Source: Geomonas limicola
GTDB taxonomy: Bacteria > Desulfobacterota > Desulfuromonadia > Geobacterales > Geobacteraceae
Reading direction: 5' to 3'
NCBI RefSeq assembly: GCF_014193675.1
Contig: NZ_BLXZ01000002.1
Span: forward strand, 704,224-768,223
DNA length: 64,000 nt
Shown: positions 35,767 to 43,384 of the stretch, piece by piece
Numbering within the stretch: the first letter of the stretch is position 1
How the letters are laid out: each line of letters starts with the position of its first letter
Translations under genes and position numbers: made by a program
The notes under the pieces: model-generated
What the model was told of the DNA's origin: nothing
What the model saw: the letters and a program-made list of their open reading frames with translations, nothing else
Database searches by the model: none

Positions 35767-36456
35767 TCAGGCCCCTTCGCCGGCCAACAGGATGTAGCCC
35801 ATGTTGTGGCGGGCACGCAGCGGCAGGGTGGTCCCGGGATCGGCCTTCTGCACCTTGGTGCGCAGCCTCGAGATCAGCACCTCGATGCGGGCATTTGACG
35901 AGATCTCGTCGGGCTGCCCCAGGGCGGCGAAGATCTGCTGGCGCGACACGTTCTGCCCCAGGTGCGCGAACAGGAGTTCCAGGAGGATGCACTCCTGGGC
36001 GGTCAGCGACACGGTCACCCCGTTGGGGGTCTGCAGGCTCGAGGTCTGGGCGCTGAAGCTCCAGGGGGTTCCGACCGGCGGGGCCAGGCGCTTGCCGAGG
36101 TTCTTGATGGCAGCGGCGAGTTCGGCGATCTCCACCGGCTTTACGAAGTAGTAGTCAGCGCCGCTCTCCAGACCCAGGATGCGCTCTTCGGTCATGCTGC
36201 GTCCCGTGAGGATGATGATCCCCAGGGTCGGGTTGTCCCGCATGCGTGCCGCGATCTCCAGGCCACCCTCCCTGGGGAGTCCCAGGTCGAGCAGGATGAT
36301 GTGCGCCGGCCGCTCGGCAAGGGCCGCATTGAGTTCGGCTCCGTCGCCGACCCCGCGCAAATCAAAACCAAAGTACGACAGTCCTTTCATGAGGTGGTCG
36401 CGCAGTTCCAGGTCGTCTTCGACAATGACAATTGACAACGAGTTCTCAAGCTTCAT
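35767..36456 (-). CDS. OmpR-family response regulator
   Basis: A 229-residue two-component regulator. The receiver domain (about residues 8-120) has EDD acidic residues, the phospho-acceptor Asp in LLDLGLP (about 57), the T/S in ILTGRS and the Lys in FVKPVE. A winged-helix Trans_reg_C domain (about 135-225) follows with LTAQECILLELLFAHLGQNVSRQQI. No sensor gene is adjacent. The DUF1638 kinase lies downstream on the same strand beyond 370 bases and its own promoter, so a functional link is possible but unproved. Confidence 0.88.
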   Translation of the reverse strand: MKLENSLSIVIVEDDLELRDHLMKGLSYFGFDLRGVGDGAELNAALAERPAHIILLDLGLPREGGLEIAARMRDNPTLGIIILTGRSMTEERILGLESGADYYFVKPVEIAELAAAIKNLGKRLAPPVGTPWSFSAQTSSLQTPNGVTVSLTAQECILLELLFAHLGQNVSRQQIFAALGQPDEISSNARIEVLISRLRTKVQKADPGTTLPLRARHNMGYILLAGEGA

Positions 36457-36977
36457 GGGGATGTCCGCTCCAGTCGTTAGTTGCTCTTGCTCCTGAGGAA
36501 AACGGTAATAATATACGTCATTTCGCCTACCAGCTATAATAAAAAATACTTACAGTTCCTAAATCGGTTTCCGGGGGCTCCAGGTCGAAAGAAAGTGTAA
36601 GTCTCCACAACTTTACTCTGTAAGGAAATAATTGCAATACCCAAAATAATGCGACCCCGCCGCTTAAAAAAACTCCGGAAGAGTTGAGGGAAAAACCCAG
36701 AAAATTCGGAAACTTCCCTCAGAGTACGCCGTGTTGGCACATGAAAAGTGTCCCTCGGTGCCACTCCAGCTGGCGGCGTGTCGTCGGAAAAATCTCACAA
36801 ATCTGGGGGGATAGCATGGGCGCCGTGGCTCGACGGCGGGAGGGGCTCCCTCCCCTCGATAACGGGGGACCCGCTGCGACGCGGACCCCAAATGTACTCC
36901 GGGCCTTGCCCTACCCGCCAAAGGTTGTTATGTTTTCTGGCTGGAATGGCATGGAAGCCTGACAAGGAGGGTACCCG
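36457..36977. other. Intergenic region between divergent regulators
   Basis: This 521-base gap has an A/T-rich half (36500-36720), likely the promoter area for the minus-strand OmpR-type gene. Its GC-rich half (36800-36900) has short G/C palindromic pieces. No gene, repeat of other regions or riboswitch was recognised. Confidence 0.4.
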
Positions 36978-37664
36978 TTGGAACCGACGATTCTACTGGT
37001 CGATGATGTGCGACTATTCCTGGAGATGCAGAAAGAGTTTCTGGCAAGTGCGGCAGTACGCGTGGAGACGGCCCGCAACGGTCGCGAGGCGTTGGAGTGC
37101 ATCGGCAAAAAACGCCCGGACCTGGTGTTCATGGATATCGAGATGCCCGAGATGGACGGCATCGAGTGCTGTCGTACCATCAAGAACGACCCGGGTCTGG
37201 CGAACCTCCCGGTGGTGATGATCACCGCCAAGGGGGATGCGGCGAGCCAGCAGCGCTGCCGCGACGTCGGCTGCGACGATTTCCTGACCAAGCCCTTGAG
37301 CCGTGCCATGTTCCTGGAGACCGCGGGGCGCTTTCTGAGCGGCCTGGAGCGGCGGACCAAGCGCAGCACCGTCTCTCTCCCCGTCACGGTCCGCGCCGGC
37401 GGCAGCGAGATCGCCGGCTGGGTGCTCAACCTGAGTGCCGGCGGTGCGTTCGTCGCCGCCCCCTGCCTGGCGGAGGTGGGGCGCAGTGTCCAGCTCTGCT
37501 TCCAGCTGCCGGGAGGGACGCTTCAGGAGTGCCGGGCCAAGGTCGTCTGGACCCAGCCGGCACAAGGTGCCTCTGCGGGGTTCGGGGTCTCCTTCCTGCT
37601 GCTGTCGGACCAGACCCGGAGTGCCCTGGAACAGTACCTGAAGAGCGGGATCTACGAGGCCTAG
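36978..37664 (+). CDS. Response regulator with PilZ domain
   Basis: A 228-residue protein starting with TTG, preceded by AAGGAGGG. The receiver domain (about 5-120) carries VDD, the phospho-acceptor Asp in LVFMDIEMP (about 54) and the Lys in FLTKPLS. A PilZ domain (about 128-222) follows, with RRTKR and NLSAGG, the two halves of the cyclic di-GMP binding signature. It would couple phosphorylation to cyclic di-GMP, as in motility and surface attachment. Its 3' end overlaps the convergent aminotransferase gene by 4 bases. Confidence 0.85.
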   Translation: MEPTILLVDDVRLFLEMQKEFLASAAVRVETARNGREALECIGKKRPDLVFMDIEMPEMDGIECCRTIKNDPGLANLPVVMITAKGDAASQQRCRDVGCDDFLTKPLSRAMFLETAGRFLSGLERRTKRSTVSLPVTVRAGGSEIAGWVLNLSAGGAFVAAPCLAEVGRSVQLCFQLPGGTLQECRAKVVWTQPAQGASAGFGVSFLLLSDQTRSALEQYLKSGIYEA

Positions 37665-38833
37665 GGGACCGGGACGCTCCGGAAACGCTCTACCGCCTCC
37701 GGGATCCCCGCCTCGGTGATGTTGCCGAAGGCGAGCCGCAGGTAGGGCTCGAGCCCCGGACCGAAGACCTCGCCCGGCAAGAGCAGCATGGCGTACTCCT
37801 GCGCCAGGCGCCGGGCCACCGCCCGCCCCGATTCCCCTGTGAAGGGGTGCCGCACCCAGCCGAAGAAGGGACCGCTCGCCACCAGGGTGAACGGGTTCCC
37901 CGGCCGGGAGCATTCCGCCACGAAGACCTCGTGCCGGCGCTCCATGGTCACCCGGTTTCCCGCCACCCAATCCCCCAGATTTTCCATCCCGAAGCGCACC
38001 GCATGCTGGGTCAGCCGTGGCTGGCAGACCGCCATGGTGTCCTGCGCCTTGAGCGCGTGTCCTATGAACTCCTCGGAGGCGACCAGCATCCCGGCCCGGT
38101 AGCCGGTGAGGGCGAAGGTCTTGCCGAACGAGGTGATCTGGACGAAGTGGTCCATCCAGCGCGGTTTCTCGAACAGGGCGTGGGGGCGCACCCCGCCGGT
38201 CAGGAAGCTGTGGTAGGTTTCGTCCAGGATGAGGGCGATGCCGTGGCGGGCCGCCAGGTCGTAGAGCCGCTCCACCATTTCCGGGGGGAGCACGGCGCCG
38301 GTCGGGTTACTGGGGGTGACCAACAGGATGGCGCGGGTGCGCGGGCCGATCAGGGAGGCGATCCGGTCCGGGTCGGGGAGTCCGCGGCGGGACTCGTCGA
38401 AGGGGGCGAAGACGCAGCGGATCCCCAGCATGGCAAGCGCCATGGGGTGGTCGAAGTAGGCGGGGAGCTGCACGATCACCTCGTCGCCGGCGCGGCACAG
38501 GGTGACCATGGCGAGCCAGAAGGCCTGGCTCGCACCGACGCTGAGCAGGATCTGGCGCGGGTTGAGCTGCGCCCCGTACTGGAGACGGTAGCCGGCGCAG
38601 ATCGCCTCGCGCACCTCGACGAGCCCCTCGTCCGGGGTGTAGCGCGAGGTGAGCGGGTCCTCCACAAGGTGGGCGAGGTGCCGGACCAGGGCGGGGGCGG
38701 GGGGGTAATCGGGCACTGCCTGGCAGAGGTCGATGAGCGGCAGTTCGGGGTCGGCGGCGGCGAGCCACCCCCGCACCTCGGAGATGGGGGGCGGGTGCAC
38801 CCCGCGGATCAGCTCGGAGATGGGAAACTGCAT
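37661..38833 (-). CDS. PLP-dependent class I/II aminotransferase
   Basis: A 390-residue fold-type I aminotransferase. SVGASQAF binds the cofactor phosphate, TPSNPTGAV is the conserved Asn-Pro loop, LDETYHSFL gives the Asp that contacts the pyridine nitrogen, and SFGKTFALTGYRAG holds the Schiff-base lysine. Length is normal for the family. The ATG lies only four bases after the PilT-like stop codon, with GGTGAG upstream, so it is the last gene of that operon. An amino-acid enzyme in a pilus ATPase operon is unexpected. The amino donor is not predictable. Confidence 0.88.
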   Translation of the reverse strand: MQFPISELIRGVHPPPISEVRGWLAAADPELPLIDLCQAVPDYPPAPALVRHLAHLVEDPLTSRYTPDEGLVEVREAICAGYRLQYGAQLNPRQILLSVGASQAFWLAMVTLCRAGDEVIVQLPAYFDHPMALAMLGIRCVFAPFDESRRGLPDPDRIASLIGPRTRAILLVTPSNPTGAVLPPEMVERLYDLAARHGIALILDETYHSFLTGGVRPHALFEKPRWMDHFVQITSFGKTFALTGYRAGMLVASEEFIGHALKAQDTMAVCQPRLTQHAVRFGMENLGDWVAGNRVTMERRHEVFVAECSRPGNPFTLVASGPFFGWVRHPFTGESGRAVARRLAQEYAMLLLPGEVFGPGLEPYLRLAFGNITEAGIPEAVERFRSVPVP

Positions 38834-38837
38834 GTTC

Positions 38838-39914
38838 TCACCCCTGACCCGCCTCTTTCGAAGGGAGGTGCTGCTCGAAGAGTTTCTTGTCGTTGCAGCA
38901 GCGGTAGGCTTCCTCGGGCGCGACCTTCTTGGTCTTCAAAAGGTCCAGGATGTGCTGGTCCATGAGCTGCATGCCGTCTCTTCGGGCAGTCTGCATGATC
39001 GAGGGGATCTGGAAGGTCTTCCCTTCGCGGATCAGGTTGCCGATGGCCGGGGTCCCGACCATGATCTCCAGGGCGGCCACGCGTCCCTTGCCGTCGGACG
39101 ACTTCAGGAGCTGCTGGCAGATCACCCCCTTGAGCGCCTCGGAGAGGACGGCGCGCACCTGCTCCTGGGCGTCCTTGGGGAAGACGTCCACGATGCGGTC
39201 CACGGTCTTCGCCGCGGAGGCGGTGTGCAGGGTCCCGAAGACCAGGTGACCGGTCTCGGCGGCGCTCATGGCGAGGTGGATGGTCTCCAGGTCGCGCATC
39301 TCGCCCACCAGGATGACGTCCGGGTCCTCGCGCAACGCGGCCCTGAGCGCCGTGGCGAAGCTGTCCGAGTGCTCCCCGATCTGGCGCTGGTTGAACAGCG
39401 ACATCTTGTTCTCGTGGATGAACTCGAGCGGGTCCTCCAGGGTGATGATGTGCTCAGAGCGGGTCGAGTTGATCAGGTCGATCATGGCGGCAAGGGTGGT
39501 GGACTTGCCGGAGCCGGTCGGACCGGTGACCAGCACGAGTCCCTTCTTGAGCCCGGTGAGGTTGCGCACCGCGTCGGGGAGCCCGAGGTCGTCGGCCGAG
39601 AGGATCTTGCTCGGAATGATCCTGAACACCGCCGCGATACCCCGGTGCTGCATCATGAGGTTACCGCGGAAGCGGGCGAGTCCCGGGACCGAGTAGGCGA
39701 AGTCGAGGTCGTGGTGCTCCTCGAACTCCTCGCGCTGCGCCTGGGTGAGGATCTCGAACAGGATCGCCTTGAGTTCCTCGTGCCCCAGCGCCTTGAAGTT
39801 CTGCCGTTCCATCTCGCCGCGCAGGCGGAAGATCGGCGGAGCCCCGGTGGAGAGGTGCAGGTCCGAGGCCCCCTTGTCGCTCATCAGCTTGAACAGCGCA
39901 TCAATTCGTGCCAT
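38838..39914 (-). CDS. pilT: PilT/PilU-type twitching motility ATPase
   Basis: A 358-residue hexameric secretion-superfamily ATPase. The N-terminal PAS-like region (MARIDALFKLMSDKGASDLHLSTGAPP) precedes the Walker A GPTGSGKST (about 130-138), the Asp box ITLEDPLEF, the Walker B DVILVGEMRD, and the His box GHLVFGTLHT. PilT retracts type IV pili. Geobacters usually have several paralogs, so this may be PilU or another copy rather than the main PilT. It lies 12 bases after the degenerate PilB-like gene, so the two are likely co-expressed. Confidence 0.85.
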   Translation of the reverse strand: MARIDALFKLMSDKGASDLHLSTGAPPIFRLRGEMERQNFKALGHEELKAILFEILTQAQREEFEEHHDLDFAYSVPGLARFRGNLMMQHRGIAAVFRIIPSKILSADDLGLPDAVRNLTGLKKGLVLVTGPTGSGKSTTLAAMIDLINSTRSEHIITLEDPLEFIHENKMSLFNQRQIGEHSDSFATALRAALREDPDVILVGEMRDLETIHLAMSAAETGHLVFGTLHTASAAKTVDRIVDVFPKDAQEQVRAVLSEALKGVICQQLLKSSDGKGRVAALEIMVGTPAIGNLIREGKTFQIPSIMQTARRDGMQLMDQHILDLLKTKKVAPEEAYRCCNDKKLFEQHLPSKEAGQG

Positions 39915-39926
39915 TGCTGGTCTCCG

Positions 39927-41585
39927 TCATAGAAGGATCGAGGCGACGTACTCACCCGGGGAGATCTCGCCGCGCTCCAAGAGCTGGGCCCCCTCCTCGG
40001 TGATGCCGCGATACCCGTTGTCTTTCATGTAGCTTATGATGTCGGCACTCTTGCGGATGGTCTCGAAAATCTCGAGAAACGCCGCGTCGAAGCGGATCAC
40101 GTCCACCAGGTAGCGCCTGCCGCTGTACCCGGTGAAGTCGCACTCGGGGCAGCCGTGCGGGCGGTAGTAGTCCCCCCGGTGCGGCGGCAGCCTGAGGGCG
40201 GCGAGTTCCTCGGCGGTCGGCTGGTAGCGCTCCTTGCAGCTCGGGCAGAGCAGCTGCACCCCCTTGCAGGAGAGCACCCCCTTGAGCTGGCTGGGGACCA
40301 GGAAGTTCTTCTGGTGCAGGTAGAGGAGCTGCTTGAGCACCCCCCCCTTGCTGCCGTGGGCGAGCCCCGCCAGGACCTTCTTGCCGCGCAACACCGCCTT
40401 GCTGGCCGAGATGAAGGCGGCGGTCTCGCTGGCGTCGTCCAGCACCAGGAGGTCGGGGTCGTGCTCGAGCAGCGCGGCGACGGTGCCTGCCACGCCGTCC
40501 GTGGCACCGGAGCCGGCCGGGATGCGCGGAAAGACCTTCTTGCCCCGCCCCAGCCGCTCGCCTACCAAGAGTACCGATTTGCCGCCGGTATCGCAGCTGT
40601 CCAGCACCAAGTCGATGAGCCGGCAGCGCTCCTCCGGGTCGCGCTGGGCGATCAGGAGCAGCCCGTCGGGTGCCTGCACCAGCTCTTCGAGGTCGCGGAA
40701 CTTGGAGGGGGAGAGCTGCAGGTCGGCAAGCACCTCCAGGCGCGGCGCCGAGAGCTGCAGCTTGAGGGTCACGTAGTCGCCGCCGTCACCCCCCAGGAGC
40801 AGCGCCTGGAAGGGGATCCGTTTCCCCTGCCAGAGGAAGCTCAAAAGCCCCGAGCAGGCAAGCCCCGGCTCCCCGGGGAGCTTGGCGAGCTTGCGGATGC
40901 GCTGGGTGAGGTTCGCGTAGTAGGTAAGTTCGAGCCGCCCCACTTCGTTGGTCTGCCCGGCGTTGCGCGCCACCAGGAGCACCCGGTCGCCCAGGGGCTG
41001 CAGGGAGAGGCTGGCGTATTTCTGCTGCACGATGCGCAGCAGGAGGTGGTTCAAAAGGAGCGCGCAGCTCAGGTCGGCGTTGATCGCCTCGATGACCTTG
41101 GCCGGGAACAGGGCCGAGCTGAAACCCAGGTCGGAGCCCCCCTGGTCCGGCCCGTAGGCGAGCTCCTGCATCTCGCGGATCTCGCGGATCAGTCCCACCG
41201 AGATGCCGATCTGGCAGCCGGTCACGCGGCCCAGCGCCTCGATGGCTTCCTGGTTCAGGGGATCGGCCATGGCGACCGAGAGTTCGTTGCCGGAGAGGAA
41301 GACCGGGAAGAGCTGGTAGCGCCTGGCGAGCGCGGCGGGGACCCGTTCGACCGCGGCGGCGTCCAGGTTGTCCTTCCTGAGGCGGACGTAGGGGATGTTC
41401 AACTGGTGGGCCAGCGCCCAGTCGATATCCTCCTGGGTCACCACCCCTTGGCGGACCAGGGCTTCGCCGACACGGCAGCCGGAAACCTTCTGTTCCTCGA
41501 GCGCAGCCTTGAGCTCCTGTTCCGTGATGATCTGCGATTTGAAGAGGACGGCCCCAATGGAGCCTTCCTTGACGAGCCCGTTCAT
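39927..41585 (-). CDS. Degenerate PilB/MshE/GspE-like protein (pseudo-ATPase)
   Basis: A 552-residue protein with the architecture of pilus-assembly ATPases. An N-terminal MshEN/T2SSE_N domain (about residues 1-150) carries IGAVLFKSQIITEQELKAALEEQ and IPYVRLRKDNLDAAAVERVP. A C-terminal zinc finger remains (CPSCKERY and GCPECDFTGYSGRRYLVDVI, about 447-505). Between them the ATPase core is eroded: GLLLIAQRDPEERCRLI stands where GLILVTGPTGSGKTTTL is expected, so Walker A is absent, and the Walker B reads DPDLLVLDD without the usual E. The start is the ATG at 41585, seven bases from GGAGG. It may bind cyclic di-GMP via MshEN and act as a regulator of the adjacent PilT-like ATPase. Confidence 0.8.
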   Translation of the reverse strand: MNGLVKEGSIGAVLFKSQIITEQELKAALEEQKVSGCRVGEALVRQGVVTQEDIDWALAHQLNIPYVRLRKDNLDAAAVERVPAALARRYQLFPVFLSGNELSVAMADPLNQEAIEALGRVTGCQIGISVGLIREIREMQELAYGPDQGGSDLGFSSALFPAKVIEAINADLSCALLLNHLLLRIVQQKYASLSLQPLGDRVLLVARNAGQTNEVGRLELTYYANLTQRIRKLAKLPGEPGLACSGLLSFLWQGKRIPFQALLLGGDGGDYVTLKLQLSAPRLEVLADLQLSPSKFRDLEELVQAPDGLLLIAQRDPEERCRLIDLVLDSCDTGGKSVLLVGERLGRGKKVFPRIPAGSGATDGVAGTVAALLEHDPDLLVLDDASETAAFISASKAVLRGKKVLAGLAHGSKGGVLKQLLYLHQKNFLVPSQLKGVLSCKGVQLLCPSCKERYQPTAEELAALRLPPHRGDYYRPHGCPECDFTGYSGRRYLVDVIRFDAAFLEIFETIRKSADIISYMKDNGYRGITEEGAQLLERGEISPGEYVASILL

Positions 41586-41692
41586 AGCCACACCTCCAGG
41601 GATAGTCAGACGGACGGCAAAGAGGAAATGTACCCGAAAAAGGAAGTGTCGACAACCTTTACTTTGACAGCCGCTTCATGGTAGTTTACCGC

Positions 41693-41940
41693 GATTGACA
41701 GTTGACAATGGACAATTGACAATGCTTTAACCTGGCGTCCTCATCGGTTGATCTGAGGGCGTCTCGTATTTTCGATCATCGAATTAGTCACTCAGTATAA
41801 GCGACGTCCTGTGCCGGTTCAGAGCACGGAGAATCAGCCTCAACCTGCACGACCGATCCCCTGCACCCACTCTTCTCCCCCGCAGTCGGCACGCAGCTTG
41901 TTTTTCATCGTCAATTGTCCATTGCCAATGGTCAATTGCT
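41693..41940. repeat. Inverted copies of an A/T-rich CAATTGAC-type repeat
   Basis: A 21-base block at about 41704-41724 (ending GACAATTGACAATG) recurs in reverse orientation at about 41907-41927, with 19 of 21 bases matching by eye. Shorter related units occur around both copies and at 49729-49766. The rest of the 41586-41979 gap contains no recognised gene. The Shine-Dalgarno of the next gene (AGGAGA) is just beyond. Confidence 0.6.
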
Positions 41941-41979
41941 TCTCAAAGTCTATGTGTCACTTGAGTTATAGGAGAACGC

Positions 41980-42984
41980 ATGCAACGTAAAGCCATCGCC
42001 CTTTTGTCCGGGGGGCTCGATTCTACCCTCGCCGTCAAGGTGCTCCTCGACCAGGGGATCGCCGTCGAGGCGCTCAACTTCACCTCCCCGTTTTGCACCT
42101 GCACCGGCAAGAACGCCGGCTGCAAGTCCGAGGCGGTCCGGGTGGCCGAGGAGTTCAAGATCCCCATCAAGGTGATGCACAAGGGGGTCGAGTACCTGGA
42201 GATCCTGAGAAACCCCAAGCACGGCTACGGCAAGGGGATGAACCCTTGCATCGACTGCCGCATCTACCTTTTGCAGAAGGCCAAGGAGTACATGCAGGAG
42301 GTGGGGGCCGACTTCGTGTTCACCGGCGAGGTGCTTGGGCAGCGCCCCATGAGCCAGCGCCGCGACACCCTGAGGGTGATCGAGCGGGAAAGCGGCCTGG
42401 AAGGGTACCTGTTGCGGCCGCTCTCCGCCAAACACTTCAACCCCACCATCCCGGAGCAGGAGGGTTGGGTGGACCGCGAGAAGCTCCTGGCGATCCAGGG
42501 GCGCTCCCGCAAGGACCAGATGGAGCTGGCGGCCGAACTCGACGTGAAGAACTACCCCTGCCCGGCGGGTGGCTGCCTGCTCACCGACCTCTGCTTCGTG
42601 GGTAAGGTGCGCGACGTCTTCGATCACTCCGACGAGCTGAACCTGAGGGACTTCCGGCTCCTCAAGGTGGGGCGCCACTTCCGCATCGGTAACCGGACCA
42701 AGGTGCTCGTCGGGAGAAACGAGGCGGAAAACGGCCTCCTGGAGAGCCAAGTGCAGTCTGGCGAGGCGACCCTGCGCTGGGCCGACGGTCCGAGCCCGCT
42801 GGCGGCGCTCATGGGCGAGACCAGCGACGAGCTGCTGGCCCTGGCCGGCCAGGTGCTGTTGCGCTACACCAAGGCGCCGGCGGGCGAGGCGGCCGAGCTC
42901 GAGCTGAAGGTGGCCGGCGAGGAGCGCCGCATCAGCGTGGTCAACGCCCTCGATGAGGCGGCCGTGGAGAAGCTGAGGCTGTAA
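41980..42984 (+). CDS. PP-loop ATP pyrophosphatase, MnmA/ThiI-related thiouridylase-like
   Basis: A 334-residue protein of the adenine nucleotide alpha-hydrolase superfamily. The PP-loop LSGGLDSTLA (about residues 8-17) binds ATP. A CTCTGKNAGCKSEA loop, MNPCIDCRIYLL and NYPCPAGGCLLTD supply several cysteines, of which CIDC and CPAGGC could form a persulfide pair or an Fe-S site as in TtcA/TtuA or MnmA-like enzymes. The C-terminal 90 residues form an RNA-binding-like domain of unclear type. Expected function is thiolation of tRNA. AGGAGA precedes the ATG. Classical MnmA and ThiI have different lengths and domains, so no symbol is given. Confidence 0.78.
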   Translation: MQRKAIALLSGGLDSTLAVKVLLDQGIAVEALNFTSPFCTCTGKNAGCKSEAVRVAEEFKIPIKVMHKGVEYLEILRNPKHGYGKGMNPCIDCRIYLLQKAKEYMQEVGADFVFTGEVLGQRPMSQRRDTLRVIERESGLEGYLLRPLSAKHFNPTIPEQEGWVDREKLLAIQGRSRKDQMELAAELDVKNYPCPAGGCLLTDLCFVGKVRDVFDHSDELNLRDFRLLKVGRHFRIGNRTKVLVGRNEAENGLLESQVQSGEATLRWADGPSPLAALMGETSDELLALAGQVLLRYTKAPAGEAAELELKVAGEERRISVVNALDEAAVEKLRL

Positions 42985-42995
42985 ACCGAAAACCG

Positions 42996-43376
42996 TTCAC
43001 CGCAAAGACGCAAAGTACGCAAAGAAAAAAGAAACGGCTGTAAAAAGGCACAAACAGCACAAAAGAAAACCTCTGAGACGGTTCGGCCCCTTTTCGTTAG
43101 CGCAAAAGACCGGACAGCTCCCGGAGGTTTTTTTGTGCCCGTGATGAGGGCAGTCTTCCGCTCGCAAAAACTCCTTCTCCCCCTTGAAGGGGGAGGGACG
43201 CACTGGCGCGAGATCAGGAAGTAATGCCGTTCACGACCAGTGCGGCCTCTTGCGTTAACGCAGCAGGCCGAACCGGTTGAGAGTTATTTTGTGCCTGTTG
43301 TGCCTTTTTGCGGCCCAGACGCCTTCAGGTTTTTGTCCTTCAGGTTGCTTCGCGCCCTTCGCGTCTTTGCGGTGAA
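42996..43376. repeat. Large inverted mosaic repeat
   Basis: TTCACCGCAAAGACGC (42996-43011) is exactly repeated in reverse at 43361-43376. Nearer the centre, a GGCACAA...CACAAAA block and GGTTCGGCC (about 43046-43088) match, in reverse, GGCCGAACC and TTTTGTGCC...TTGTGCC (about 43266-43306). A further palindrome, the 28-base block at 43177-43204, lies in the middle. The whole 400-base gap is thus a nested inverted structure without a gene. Confidence 0.7.
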
Positions 43377-43384
43377 ATAAGGTT

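Noticed and set aside
37097..38965. 622-codon plus-strand frame over REC-PilZ and the aminotransferase
   Set aside because: It overlaps two real genes in both orientations and lacks domain signatures.
40155..41684. 509-codon plus-strand frame opposite the pseudo-PilB
   Set aside because: Repetitive hydrophilic shadow sequence, no Shine-Dalgarno, no motif.
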